A DNA stretch of 41,028 nt. Source: Acetothermia bacterium 64_32 (GTDB taxonomy: Bacteria > Bipolaricaulota > Bipolaricaulia > Bipolaricaulales > Bipolaricaulaceae). Position 1 is the first letter of the stretch; every line of letters starts with the position of its first letter. Location: contig LGFI01000019.1 in assembly GCA_001508155.1 (NCBI GenBank), positions 1-41,028 of the forward strand, read 5' to 3'. Below, piece after piece: positions 16,090 to 24,212 of this stretch. Position numbers and translations under genes: made by a program. The notes beneath the pieces were generated by a model. The model was not told where the DNA came from, did not search any database, and saw only the letters and a list, made by a program, of their open reading frames with translations.

Positions 16090-16937
16090 ATTAGCTCTTG
16101 GAGGCGTTCCCATTCCTCCTTCGGGATGTGGTAGGTGTGCTCGGGCCCTGGGAACCTCCCCTCTTTGACGTCGGAGATGTAGTCCCGGAACGCTTGGAGC
16201 ATCACAGAGGAGACATCGGCATATTTTTTCACGAACTTGGGGGTGAAGGCTTCGAAAAGGCCCAGGATGTCGTGGACGATGAGGAGCTGGCCATGGCAGG
16301 CGGCGCCGGAGCCGATGGAAAGGATCGGGACCTTAGCCCGCTGCACGATCAGCTCCGCCACCCGGGCCGGGATGGCCTCAAGCAGGATCGCGAAAGCCCC
16401 CGCCTCCTCCAGGACCTTTGCGTCCTCAATCAGTCGCCGCGCGGTTTCGGCGTCGCGCCCCTGGGCCTTGAGGCCGCCGATCTGGCTCTGTGCCTGGGGG
16501 GTGAGGCCGATGTGGCCCATGACCGGGATCCCGGCCTTGACGATGGCCTCAACGCGCTCGGCCATCCTGGCCCCGCCCTCAAGCTTCACCGCGTCCGCTC
16601 CTCCCTCGGCGATGAACCTCCCCGCGTTCCTTATGGCAAGCTCGTTTGAGGGCTGATAGGACATGTAGGGCATGTCCCCTACGACGAAGGCCCGCTTTGC
16701 CGCCCGCGATACCGCGGCGGTGATCTCTACCATGAAGTCCATCTTGGCCGGCAGGGTGGTCGCATGGCCCAAAAGGCACATGGCGGCCGAGTCCCCCACC
16801 AAGATCATATCAATCCCGGCCCGGTCCTCGAGGAGCGCCGTGGGATAATCGTACGCGGTGAGGAAGGTTATCCGCTCCCCCCGCTCCGCCATCGCCAAGA
16901 GATCCGGAATCGTAAGCTTTATACCCTTCTCCGCCAT
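16077..16937 (-). CDS. panB: 3-methyl-2-oxobutanoate hydroxymethyltransferase (PanB-like)
   Basis: PanB adds a hydroxymethyl group from methylene-tetrahydrofolate to ketoisovalerate, the first step of pantothenate synthesis. The 286-residue barrel has the metal ligands in LVGDSAAM and VVGDMPYMSYQ, KLEGG, GHIGLTPQ, the catalytic Glu in LLEAIP, and IGSGAACHGQLLIVHD. The usual His in the H-x-x-AV segment is Glu-Ile-Thr here, a mild divergence. ATG 16937 follows AAAAGGAGG. An earlier in-frame start at 16964 adds a non-homologous stretch. No panC or panD lies nearby. The C-terminus and stop are formed by the heptamer repeat. Confidence 0.88.
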   Translation of the reverse strand: MAEKGIKLTIPDLLAMAERGERITFLTAYDYPTALLEDRAGIDMILVGDSAAMCLLGHATTLPAKMDFMVEITAAVSRAAKRAFVVGDMPYMSYQPSNELAIRNAGRFIAEGGADAVKLEGGARMAERVEAIVKAGIPVMGHIGLTPQAQSQIGGLKAQGRDAETARRLIEDAKVLEEAGAFAILLEAIPARVAELIVQRAKVPILSIGSGAACHGQLLIVHDILGLFEAFTPKFVKKYADVSSVMLQAFRDYISDVKEGRFPGPEHTYHIPKEEWERLQELIGDE

Positions 16938-17028
16938 TGCCCCTCCTTTTAGCCATGGTAGCAACCGGCCGCTTTCCAGCCAAACTGCGATTTGACTGAT
17001 CGGTGCATTTCACTCTATTCTCCTTTTG

Positions 17029-18333
17029 ATGTCCTCTAATGGCCGGGCTTGGCCTGAAGATCGGTACGCAAAGGTTGCGGGCCTGCAAGTCCGCTATTGG
17101 GTGGGTGGGAAAGGGGAGGATGTCTTCCTCTACCCCGGCCTGGGCGGCTCGGCAGAGGATTGGGCGAGCGCCTTTACCGAGCTTGGCGAGGGATTTCGCC
17201 TCTGGGCCCTAGACCTCCCTGGGTTCGGCCGGTCGGACAAGCCCGCACGGGGCTACTCGCTTGCCTTCTTCCTGAAAATTGTGAAGGCATTTATGGACGC
17301 TCAAGGGGTCGCCCGCGCCCACCACGTGGGCATCTCGATGGGCGGCGGGGTCGCCCTCGCCCTGGCGATCGAGGCACCAGAGCGCGTTCACCGTTTGGTG
17401 CTGGTGAACTCAGCTCTCCTCGGCCGCCGCGTCCACCCTCTGCTTCATGTGTGCGCGCTGCCGCCTTTTGGGGAGTTGATCCTCCGGCCGCGGCCTGCGG
17501 TGGTCGAGCGCTACATCGCCCGCTGCCTTGCCGACCCAGGGAGCGCCCCGAGGGACTGGGTGGCTGTTCACCAAGTCCTCGCCCGCCTGCCCGGCGCCCA
17601 GCGGGCGTTCCTGGCCGTGTTGCGCTGCGGTATGGGGGCGTTTGGGGTAAAGCGCAGGATCCTCCGCCCCATCCTCTCTGCCCTGCCCCACCTCAGCGCG
17701 GAAACGCTCGTCATCACGGGGGCCGAAGACCGTTTCATCCCCCGGAGATACAGCAAGCGGGCCGCGTCCCTGATTCCCCGCGCCAAAGCGGTGGTCCTCC
17801 CGGGCTGCGCACATCTCCCCCACGTAGAGCGGCCCGAGATCTTCTACCCCATGCTCGCCCGTTTCCTCCACCACGGCCTTGCCGGCCTTGAGCCCCTGGA
17901 GGGTCAGCTCGAGGGGTCGGGCTCGCTACCGAGTGCGGGCGCCCATGTTGAACCCGGCGGTGGCCCCAGCGGCCGCCGCCGGGGGGAGAAGCCACAACAG
18001 GGGTTGGAATTCTGTGGCCACCCTGAGCCCGATCATCAAGCCGGCCCCTCCTGCTCCGCCCAAGAAACACAGCCCGATATTCCCCTCCACCCCGAGAAGC
18101 GAGCCGGTCGTCGCCACCCCGAAGCTCGCCCCCAGCGCCCCCCCGCCGGTGTAGCCAAGCACCGTGCCGAGGATGGTTGCCCCCAGCACCCCCCAGCCCT
18201 CCGCACCTGCAGTGAGCACTGCGGTGAGGACGAATGCCCCGGCGAGTCCACCGGCGTACCCCGCAAGGGTCCCCACTACAAGCTCAGGCAACACAGCCTC
18301 CTCGGGCGCAGCAGCCAGGAGGAACCCGCCTGA
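17029..18333 (+). CDS. Alpha/beta hydrolase with run-on C-terminus
   Basis: Residues 1 to about 285 form a normal alpha/beta hydrolase: GLGGS oxyanion motif, nucleophile S103 in GISMGGG, the acid in TGAEDRF, and the His in CAHLPHVE. The expected family end is near base 17890. The frame instead continues to 18333 for another 150 residues of Pro/Arg/Glu-rich sequence that is antisense to a clear membrane-protein gene. A TGA exists in another frame at about 17889. This suggests a lost stop or a small frameshift close to 17880. ATG 17029 is used; no good ribosome site is seen. The substrate is unknown. Confidence 0.65.
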   Translation: MSSNGRAWPEDRYAKVAGLQVRYWVGGKGEDVFLYPGLGGSAEDWASAFTELGEGFRLWALDLPGFGRSDKPARGYSLAFFLKIVKAFMDAQGVARAHHVGISMGGGVALALAIEAPERVHRLVLVNSALLGRRVHPLLHVCALPPFGELILRPRPAVVERYIARCLADPGSAPRDWVAVHQVLARLPGAQRAFLAVLRCGMGAFGVKRRILRPILSALPHLSAETLVITGAEDRFIPRRYSKRAASLIPRAKAVVLPGCAHLPHVERPEIFYPMLARFLHHGLAGLEPLEGQLEGSGSLPSAGAHVEPGGGPSGRRRGEKPQQGLEFCGHPEPDHQAGPSCSAQETQPDIPLHPEKRAGRRHPEARPQRPPAGVAKHRAEDGCPQHPPALRTCSEHCGEDECPGESTGVPRKGPHYKLRQHSLLGRSSQEEPA

Positions 18334-18375
18334 GAGCCCCACCACCATGGACAGCACCAAAAGCCCGCGTCTCAT
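17926..18375 (-). CDS. Gly/Ala-rich membrane protein with signal peptide
   Basis: The 149-residue product has an N-terminal signal or anchor (MRRGLLVLSMVVGLSGGFLLAAA) and three or four further hydrophobic, glycine-zipper-like segments (GTLAGYAGGLAGAFVL, TILGTVLGYTGGGALGAS, FLGGAGGAGLMIGL). ATG 18375 has GGAGGCG just upstream. I do not recognise the family; glycine-zipper inner- or outer-membrane proteins look similar. The whole gene lies antisense to the run-on tail of the alpha/beta hydrolase, and its 5' side abuts the IS481 remnant. Confidence 0.75.
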   Translation of the reverse strand: MRRGLLVLSMVVGLSGGFLLAAAPEEAVLPELVVGTLAGYAGGLAGAFVLTAVLTAGAEGWGVLGATILGTVLGYTGGGALGASFGVATTGSLLGVEGNIGLCFLGGAGGAGLMIGLRVATEFQPLLWLLPPAAAAGATAGFNMGARTR

Positions 18376-18389
18376 ATCGCCTCCTTCCC

Positions 18390-18674
18390 CAGCCTCTCTC
18401 TTGGCTCAAGGAAAGCACCTTTTCCTCCACCTCCAGGGGAGTTCGGCTAGGAGTTGAGTGAGGAGGAGGGGGCCGATCCAGCAAGCCTGCCTCACCACTT
18501 CCCTGGTAGCGCCTGACCCACTTGCGCACGGTGTTAGGGGGAGATGGAGAGTATGGAGGCGGTTTCCCTCAGGCTCCCGCATTCCTTCCAGGTGCTCACG
18601 ATCTGAAGCCTCAGGATCACTTTGCCCTCCTTGTGGGTGAGCTGGCAGGCTCTGGTGAGCGAGAACGCCAGCAA
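18390..18674 (-). pseudogene. IS481-family transposase N-terminal remnant, frameshifted
   Basis: On the minus strand two frames join to an IS481-type N-terminal helix-turn-helix: LTHKEGKVILRLQIVSTW and SLRETASILSIS in one frame, then PNTVRKWVRRYQGSGEAGLL, DRPPPPHSTPSRTPLEV and EEKVLSLSQERGWG in the next. The shift occurs at a run of five C on the coding strand (18537-18541), one more than needed. The catalytic DDE core is absent. Homology stops where the ribosome site of the downstream membrane gene begins. It is a dead, truncated element. Confidence 0.75.
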
Positions 18675-18675
18675 G

Positions 18676-18732
18676 GTGGCATCCCCCCTTTCTTCGAGAT
18701 CTGGATGGACTTACGGATAGGGGGGATGCCAC
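18676..18732. repeat. Perfect 14-bp inverted repeat next to the IS remnant
   Basis: GTGGCATCCCCCCT (18676-18689) and its exact reverse complement (18719-18732) flank a 29-base spacer. On the plus strand the second arm is followed within three bases by a run of T, so the hairpin could end transcripts. On the minus strand it stands just upstream of the transposase remnant, where a terminal inverted repeat of the element would be. Confidence 0.75.
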
Positions 18733-18835
18733 ACTTTTTCAAGAACTCTTCGAACGTCGAAAGGTCCGGCCTCGGGGGTGGGTCACTATGTGTTGGCGCA
18801 TTCCTCTGCCTGAGGCTACCCCTTTGGTGGATTCG

Positions 18836-18844
18836 TGATAAAAT
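18836..18844 (+). promoter_or_regulatory. Extended -10 promoter for the DUF917 locus
   Basis: TGATAAAAT (TG-N-TAAAAT) forms an extended -10 element about 52 bases before the first DUF917 start. No convincing -35 box is present, which is tolerated with an extended -10. The surrounding 30 bases are AT-rich compared with the region. The leader contains the hairpin annotated at 18877-18892. Confidence 0.45.
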
Positions 18845-18876
18845 TCTACTAATAGTGAAATCCGACCGGGGGTTCC

Positions 18877-18892
18877 CCCCCGAGAACGGGGG
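18877..18892 (+). promoter_or_regulatory. Hairpin covering the ribosome site of DUF917 gene
   Basis: CCCCCG (18877-18882) pairs with CGGGGG (18887-18892) around an AGAA loop, four bases before the ATG. The 3' strand contains the only G-rich ribosome-site candidate. A second G-run at about 18868-18872 could pair with the same C-run and free it. Pairing is clear; a regulatory role is inference. Confidence 0.4.
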
Positions 18893-18896
18893 CGAG

Positions 18897-19970
18897 ATGA
18901 GGGAGCTAACCGAAAGGGAAGTTGAGGACCTTCTTGTGGGCTGTGCCATCTTGGGCACCGGCGGTGGGGGCGACCTCGAGGAAGGGCTCAAGCTGGTGCG
19001 GGGGGCGCTAGGGGCGGGGCGGGGGGTGAGGTTGGCTGCGCTGGGGGAGCTCGATCCGGGCTCCTGGATAGGTTCCCCTTACTACTGTGGGGCCGTTTCC
19101 CCCCAAGGGGAAGGGATCGAGGGGCGGGTGGCCCTGTGGGCGTTCGAGGTGTTGGAGGAGTTCCTCGGCCGGCCCTTCGCCGGGGTGATCGCGGCGGAGC
19201 TGGGGGGGCTGGCCACCGCCGGGGCGATCGCGGTGGCGGCCGAAAAGGGCCTTCCGCTCCTGGACGCCGATGCCCTGGGCCGGGCCGCCCCGGAGCTGCA
19301 GTGCTCCTATTTCTACGTCAAGGGGATCCCCATCGCCCCCATGGGGCTGGCCACCCCCCAGGGCGACCTCATCCTGATAAGGGAGATCCAGGGGGATGCC
19401 CGGGCCGAGGAGGTGGTCCGGACGCTGGCCACCAGGAGCGGGGGGATGGTGGGGGTGTGCGACCACCCCGCCCAGGTGGAAAGGCTGCAGGGCTCCTGCA
19501 TCGAAGGGACCCTCTCCCGGGCCCTGCAAGTGGGCATGGCCCGCCGCCAGGCCGTGGCCCGGGGCGATGACCCGACCCAGGCGGTGGCCGCCGCCGGCTT
19601 TCTCCTTTTCACCGGGAAGGTAGAAAAACATTCCTTTAGGGTGGAGGGGGGCTTCACCCTGGGGGAGATCGTGCTCGCGGGGGAAGGCGATTTCTCCGGC
19701 CGCTCCTACAAGATCCACTACAAAAACGAACACCTCATCTCCTGGCTGGACGGGGAGGTGGACGTCACCGTCCCCGATCTCATCTGTGTGCTGGACAGGG
19801 AAACCGGGATGCCCATCACCAACCCCAACTGCCAGGAAGGGCAAAGGGTGGCGGTGGTGGGCTTCCCCGCCCCCAAGGAGTGGCGGACCCCGGAGGGCCT
19901 GAGGGTGTTGGGCCCGGCCTTCTTCGGATACGAGGTCGAATACGTCCCCCTGGAAGGGAGGCGGGGATGA
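18897..19970 (+). CDS. DUF917 family protein (S-methyl-thiohydantoin desulfurase-like), copy 1
   Basis: The 357-residue protein belongs to DUF917, a hydrolase-like family related to hydantoinase/OXPase-type genes and named in databases after S-methyl-thiohydantoin desulfurase. Diagnostic segments are ILGTGGGGDLEEG at the N-terminus, SPYYCGAVSP, IAVAAEKGLPLLDADA, VEGGFTLGE, YKNEHLISWLDGE and ITNPNCQEGQRVAVVGFPAP near the C-terminus. ATG 18897 is selected because homology begins there; the open frame upstream covers the IS remnant. It overlaps the racemase gene by four bases and has a paralog at 24213. The substrate is probably a hydantoin-like ring or a related amide, by family and context. 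Confidence 0.9.
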   Translation: MRELTEREVEDLLVGCAILGTGGGGDLEEGLKLVRGALGAGRGVRLAALGELDPGSWIGSPYYCGAVSPQGEGIEGRVALWAFEVLEEFLGRPFAGVIAAELGGLATAGAIAVAAEKGLPLLDADALGRAAPELQCSYFYVKGIPIAPMGLATPQGDLILIREIQGDARAEEVVRTLATRSGGMVGVCDHPAQVERLQGSCIEGTLSRALQVGMARRQAVARGDDPTQAVAAAGFLLFTGKVEKHSFRVEGGFTLGEIVLAGEGDFSGRSYKIHYKNEHLISWLDGEVDVTVPDLICVLDRETGMPITNPNCQEGQRVAVVGFPAPKEWRTPEGLRVLGPAFFGYEVEYVPLEGRRG

Positions 19971-20677
19971 GGATCCTGGTCATCGACCCCGTGGCCACCC
20001 AGGAGTGGGTGGAAAAGGACGCCGAGTACCTGCGGGGGATAGCGGCCCCGGGGACCGAGCTTTCCGTGATGGCCCTTTCCCGGGGGCCGGCTTCCATAGA
20101 GACCTTCTACGACGTGGCCTACGCCGCCCCGGAGGTCCTCCACATCGTACGGGACCAGGCGGAGGAGTTCGATGCCATCGTGATAAACTGCTTTGCCGAC
20201 CCGGCGGTGGACGCCGCCAGGGAGCTAACGGACCGGGTGGTGCTTGGGCCGGCGGAGACCTCCATGGCGCTGGCCCTGCACCTTGGGGACCGTTTCTCGG
20301 TGATCTCCACCTTCGCCAACACCGCGCCCTGGGTCAGGCAGCAGGCGGTGAAGCTGGGGGTGGAGCGGAGGCTGGCCTCGGCCATCGGGATCGAGGTCCC
20401 GGTGCTGGAGCTTTCCCGGGAGCCCGAGCGCACCGTGGAGGAGCTGGTGCGGGCTGCGAAGCTCGCGGTGGAGCGGGACGGGGCGGAGGTGATCGTGCTG
20501 GGCTGCACCGGGATGGCGACCCTGGCCCAGGCGGTGAGGGCCCGGCTCCCCGTGCCCCTCATCGAGCCGGCGGCCGCAACCCTCAAGACCGCGGAGCTCC
20601 TGGTCAGCCTTGGGTTGCGACACCACCGAGGGGGCCGCTACCTCATCCCCAACCCGGACAAACTCCGGGGCTACTGA
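19967..20677 (+). CDS. Asp/Glu/hydantoin racemase family protein
   Basis: The 236-residue protein has the two-cysteine active site of cofactor-independent racemases: C75 in VINCFADPA and C180 in VLGCTGMA. The overall pattern (RILVIDPVATQEW, LGPAETSMALAL, PLIEPAAATL) is closest to hydantoin racemases, which interconvert D- and L-5-substituted hydantoins, and to aspartate/glutamate racemases. ATG 19967 overlaps the DUF917 stop (ATGA), so both are made together. No hydantoinase or carbamoylase gene is in the window. Substrate assignment is inference from DUF917 and the transporter next door. Confidence 0.88.
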   Translation: MRILVIDPVATQEWVEKDAEYLRGIAAPGTELSVMALSRGPASIETFYDVAYAAPEVLHIVRDQAEEFDAIVINCFADPAVDAARELTDRVVLGPAETSMALALHLGDRFSVISTFANTAPWVRQQAVKLGVERRLASAIGIEVPVLELSREPERTVEELVRAAKLAVERDGAEVIVLGCTGMATLAQAVRARLPVPLIEPAAATLKTAELLVSLGLRHHRGGRYLIPNPDKLRGY

Positions 20678-20741
20678 AGGGGGGTGGTCGCAGGGGAAGA
20701 TAAGCCTCCCAAATCAAAAAACGCATAAAAAGGGGGTATGT

Positions 20742-22277
20742 ATGTTGTGGAAGAAGATTTTGGCGGTGGCGGTGGTGACGGGCGCCATGCTTCTGCCGGC
20801 CCTGGCGGAACAACCCCAGGTGGCGATGTACGGGTATCACTCCGAGGTGACGGTGTTCTGGGACCCGGCCTACTCCTTCTCCAACGAGATCATCTGGATG
20901 CACAACGTCTACGAGACCCTGCTGCGGTACGACCCCTTCACGGACCAGTTCCAGCCGGTGCTGGCGGAAGGCTACGAGCGGTCCGAGGACGGGCTTACTT
21001 GGACCTTCTATCTCCGCCGAGGGGTGAAGTTCCACACCGGCCGGGAGATGAACGCCGAGGCGGTAAAAGGGGCCATCGAGCGCACCATCTCCCTGGGCAA
21101 GGGCGCCTGGTACATCTGGGACGCGGTGGAGTCCATCGAGGTGGTGGACGACTACACGGTGGCCTTCCACCTGAAGTACCCCGCCCCCATGGACCTAACG
21201 GTGGCCGCCTGTTACTCCGCCTTCATCTTCGATCCGGCCTATGACCACGACTGGTACCTGCAGGGCCACGACTCCGGGACCGGCCCCTACACCATCGAGC
21301 GGTTCGAGGGGAACACCCTCATGGTGCTCGAGAAGTTCGAGGGTTACTGGGGCGGCTGGGAGGGCAACCACTTCGACAAGGTGGTGTTCAAGACGGTGCC
21401 TTCCCCATCCACGTTGCGGCTCATGGTGGAATCCGGCCAGGTTGACATCGCCTATCAGCTTCCCGTAAGCGATATCCAGGCCCTGAAGGACAATCCCAAC
21501 GTGAGGATCGTCCACACCCCCTCCTTCCAGAACCTTTTGGCCCTGTTCAACACCCAGAAACCACCCCTGGACAACCCCTTGGTGCGGCGGGCCCTGGCCT
21601 ACACCATCCCCTACCAGGACGTCATCCAAGGGGTGCTGGCCGGCTACGGCCGCCAGGCCCGGGGGGTGGTGCCCTACGGCCTTTGGGGCTGGTCGGATAG
21701 GGTGAAGCAGTACACCCTGAGCCTGGAGACGGCAAAGCTCCTCCTTTCCGAGGCGGGCTACCCCGAGGGCGGGTTCAAGCTCCTCCTCACCTACGTTTCC
21801 GCCGACGAGAACGAGCGGAGGGTGGCGGAGCTCTGGAAATCACAGCTTGCGAAGCTGGGGATCGAGCTCGAGGTCCGGGGCATGCCCTGGGACTCCCAGT
21901 GGGAGCTCGGCCAGGCCCCAGACCCCACCAAGCGTCAGGACATCTTCCTCTTTTACTGGTGGCCGGATTATGCCCACCCCCACTCCTTCCTGAGCGCCAT
22001 GTTCCAGACGGAGGAGGAGATCGTTTTCAACCTCTGTTACTACTCGAATCCCCTCTACGACGAGCTGATCACCAGGGCGGCGGAGCTGGCGGGCATCGAC
22101 CGGGCCGAGTCCATCAACATGTACGTTGAGGCCCAGAACGTCCTCATGGAGGACGTGCCGGGGGTCTCCATCTACGACATGGAGTACGTGCGGGCGGTGA
22201 ACGCCAAACTCCAGGGGTATGTGGATAACCCCGCTTACCCCCACGTGGTGTGGTGGTATAACTGCTGGCGGGGATGA
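20742..22277 (+). CDS. Oligopeptide-type ABC transporter substrate-binding protein
   Basis: This is a 511-residue family 5 solute-binding protein (SBP_bac_5), the exported receptor of peptide/nickel-type importers. It has a type I signal peptide (MLWKKILAVAVVTGAMLLPALA then EQ) without a lipobox Cys, which points to a periplasm. Family segments include WTFYLRRGVKFHTG, GTGPYTIERF, PSPSTLRLMVESGQVDIAYQ, ALAYTIPYQDVIQGV and WPDYAHPHSF. ATG 20742 follows AGGGGG. It begins 64 bases after the racemase gene. The ligand could be the DUF917 substrate, for example a modified dipeptide or hydantoin. Confidence 0.92.
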   Translation: MLWKKILAVAVVTGAMLLPALAEQPQVAMYGYHSEVTVFWDPAYSFSNEIIWMHNVYETLLRYDPFTDQFQPVLAEGYERSEDGLTWTFYLRRGVKFHTGREMNAEAVKGAIERTISLGKGAWYIWDAVESIEVVDDYTVAFHLKYPAPMDLTVAACYSAFIFDPAYDHDWYLQGHDSGTGPYTIERFEGNTLMVLEKFEGYWGGWEGNHFDKVVFKTVPSPSTLRLMVESGQVDIAYQLPVSDIQALKDNPNVRIVHTPSFQNLLALFNTQKPPLDNPLVRRALAYTIPYQDVIQGVLAGYGRQARGVVPYGLWGWSDRVKQYTLSLETAKLLLSEAGYPEGGFKLLLTYVSADENERRVAELWKSQLAKLGIELEVRGMPWDSQWELGQAPDPTKRQDIFLFYWWPDYAHPHSFLSAMFQTEEEIVFNLCYYSNPLYDELITRAAELAGIDRAESINMYVEAQNVLMEDVPGVSIYDMEYVRAVNAKLQGYVDNPAYPHVVWWYNCWRG

Positions 22278-22287
22278 GGGGGTGAAC

Positions 22288-22314
22288 GGGCCGGGGGCGA
22301 GGAGCCCCCGGCCC
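22288..22314 (+). promoter_or_regulatory. 11-bp GC hairpin between binding protein and permease, loop holds ribosome site
   Basis: GGGCCGGGGGC (22288-22298) and GCCCCCGGCCC (22304-22314) form a perfect 11-bp stem with the loop GAGGA. The permease ATG starts four bases after the stem. The only Shine-Dalgarno-like bases are in the loop (GAGGAG). There is no T-run, so it is not a standard terminator. It probably protects the binding-protein mRNA 3' end or lowers permease translation, as intergenic hairpins do in other ABC operons. Confidence 0.7.
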
Positions 22315-22318
22315 CTCC

Positions 22319-23335
22319 ATGTTCTCCTATATCGCGCGGCGGTTGCTCCTGGCTTTGGTGGTCGTCTTCGGGGTGCTTGTCGTCACCTTCCTGCTCACCA
22401 GGGTGGTCCCGTCCGACCCGGCCGCCCGGTGGGTGGGACCCCATGCCACGGCGGACCAGATCGCCGCCGCCCGGGCGGAACTGGGGTTGGACAAACCCCT
22501 CTACGTCCAGTTCTACCGGTACCTGGCCGGCCTGGTCAAAGGTGACTGGGGGATATCCATCCGCACCCACCGGCCGGTGCTCCAGGACCTGGGCACCTAC
22601 CTCCCTGCCACCCTGGAGCTGATCCTGTTCGGGCTTTTCTTGGCGGTGGTGGTGGGCTTGCCTTTGGGGGTGCTTTCCGCGGCCCACAACAACACCCCCA
22701 TCGACCACCTAAGCCGGCTTGTCTCCATCGCCGGGGTCGCCCTCCCCACCTTCTGGCTGGGGATGATCCTGCAGCTTGTCTTCTTCAAGCAGCTGCGGTG
22801 GTTCCCCCTGTCGGATAGGTTGGATATGATGGTGGAGCTCCTCTCCCCGGTTAAGAAGATCACGGGCTTTTACATCTTCGATTCCCTGATCACTGGAAAC
22901 CTCCCCGCCCTGAAAAGCGCGCTTTGGCATATCTTCCTCCCCGGACTCACCATCGCCGCCTACCCCCTGGGGCTTGCGGTGCGCATGACCCGGGCCACCA
23001 TGCTGGAGGTGTTGTCGGAGGACTACATCCGCACCGCCCGTGCCTATGGCGTCCCGGAGACGAACGTTCACGGGGTACACGCCCTGCGCAACGCCCTGGG
23101 CCCGGTGCTCACCGTGCTCGCCCTCACCTTCGCCTACTCCCTGGTGGAGGCTTTCCTGGTGGAATCCATCTTCACCTGGCCGGGGCTCGGGTACTACGCC
23201 TCAAACGCCATCATGACGGTGGATTACCCGGCCATCATGGGGGTAACCTTGCTTATCTCCCTTACCTATGTGTTTTTGAACCTCTTGGTGGATGTCTCCT
23301 TGGCGTTTCTAGACCCTCGGATAAGGCTCGGCTGA
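22319..23335 (+). CDS. Peptide-type ABC transporter permease (DppB-like)
   Basis: This 338-residue inner-membrane permease of the DppB/OppB family has six predicted membrane segments. The N-terminal one (RRLLLALVVVFGVLVVTFLLTRVVP) and the external LGLDKPLYVQFYRYL stretch are typical. The ATPase-docking EAA loop is visible as DYIRTARAYGVPE near residue 240. The end of the barrel reads LVESIFTWPGLGYYASNAI. It pairs with the DppC-like protein whose ATG is one base after its stop. No ATPase genes follow, so energy coupling must use subunits coded elsewhere. Confidence 0.92.
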   Translation: MFSYIARRLLLALVVVFGVLVVTFLLTRVVPSDPAARWVGPHATADQIAAARAELGLDKPLYVQFYRYLAGLVKGDWGISIRTHRPVLQDLGTYLPATLELILFGLFLAVVVGLPLGVLSAAHNNTPIDHLSRLVSIAGVALPTFWLGMILQLVFFKQLRWFPLSDRLDMMVELLSPVKKITGFYIFDSLITGNLPALKSALWHIFLPGLTIAAYPLGLAVRMTRATMLEVLSEDYIRTARAYGVPETNVHGVHALRNALGPVLTVLALTFAYSLVEAFLVESIFTWPGLGYYASNAIMTVDYPAIMGVTLLISLTYVFLNLLVDVSLAFLDPRIRLG

Positions 23336-23336
23336 G

Positions 23337-24200
23337 ATGGGGGGCAGGCTTTCCTACGGGCTGAGATTGGCAGGCCGCAACCCCCTCACGTTGGTGGGGC
23401 TTACGGGGGTGCTGGTGCTGGGCCTGATCGCGGCGGTGGCCCCGTGGATCGTGCCCTATCCCCAGGACTGCCGGGGGGCTACGGACGTGGGTGAGCAGTT
23501 CCAACCCCCAAGCCTCAGGCACCTGTTTGGGACCGACGAACTGGGTCGGGATGTGTTCAGCCGGGTGATCTACGGGGCCAGGATCTCGCTGGTGGTGGGG
23601 ATCGTCACCATCGGGCTTGCCCTGGCCATCGGCGTCCCGCTGGGGGTGATAGCGGGCTACAGCGGGGGGTTGGTGGACGAGGTCATCATGCGGGTCACCG
23701 ATACCTTTCTCAGCTTCCCTTCCCTCCTTTTGGCCATGGCCATCTCCGCCATGCTGGGGCCAAACCTCCGCAACGCCATGGTTGCCATAGCCATCTCCTG
23801 GTGGCCGTGGTACACGCGGCTTCTGCGGGGGGAGGCGATCTCGGTTAAGGAGAGGGAGTATGTGGCAGCGGCCCGGGCGATGGGGGCATCCTGGGCTCGG
23901 GTGGTGTTCCGGCACGTGCTCCCCAACTCCATGGTCCCGGTGATCATCCAGGCCTCTATGGACTTCGGGGGGGTGATCCTCACCTGTGCCTCCTTGAGCT
24001 TCTTGGGCCTTGGGGCCCAACCCCCCATCCCGGAGTGGGGCCTCATGATCAGCTCCGGCCGCACCTTCTTCCTTACAAGTTGGTGGATCGTCACCTTCCC
24101 CGGGATCGCCATCTTCCTAGCCGTCCTTTCCTTCAACCTCTTGGGGGACGGGCTGAGGGAGCTCCTCGATCCCAAGGTGAGACGAAGGATGTTGAGGTAA
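23337..24200 (+). CDS. Peptide-type ABC transporter permease (DppC-like)
   Basis: The 287-residue DppC/OppC-type permease has the N-terminal segment NPLTLVGLTGVLVLGLIAAVAPWI, the conserved HLFGTDELGRDVFSRVIYGARISL signature (split here as HLFGTDELGRDVFSR and YGARISL), the EAA loop YVAAARAMGASW, and ASLSFLGLGAQPPIPEWG near the C-terminus. ATG 23337 lies one base after the DppB-like stop. The second DUF917 gene follows 12 bases later instead of the usual DppD and DppF ATPases. Confidence 0.92.
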   Translation: MGGRLSYGLRLAGRNPLTLVGLTGVLVLGLIAAVAPWIVPYPQDCRGATDVGEQFQPPSLRHLFGTDELGRDVFSRVIYGARISLVVGIVTIGLALAIGVPLGVIAGYSGGLVDEVIMRVTDTFLSFPSLLLAMAISAMLGPNLRNAMVAIAISWWPWYTRLLRGEAISVKEREYVAAARAMGASWARVVFRHVLPNSMVPVIIQASMDFGGVILTCASLSFLGLGAQPPIPEWGLMISSGRTFFLTSWWIVTFPGIAIFLAVLSFNLLGDGLRELLDPKVRRRMLR

Positions 24201-24212
24201 AAGGAGGTGGCT

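Noticed and set aside
18522-18896. Upstream extension of the first DUF917 frame
   Set aside because: It crosses the IS481 relic, the inverted repeat and the promoter; homology starts at 18897.
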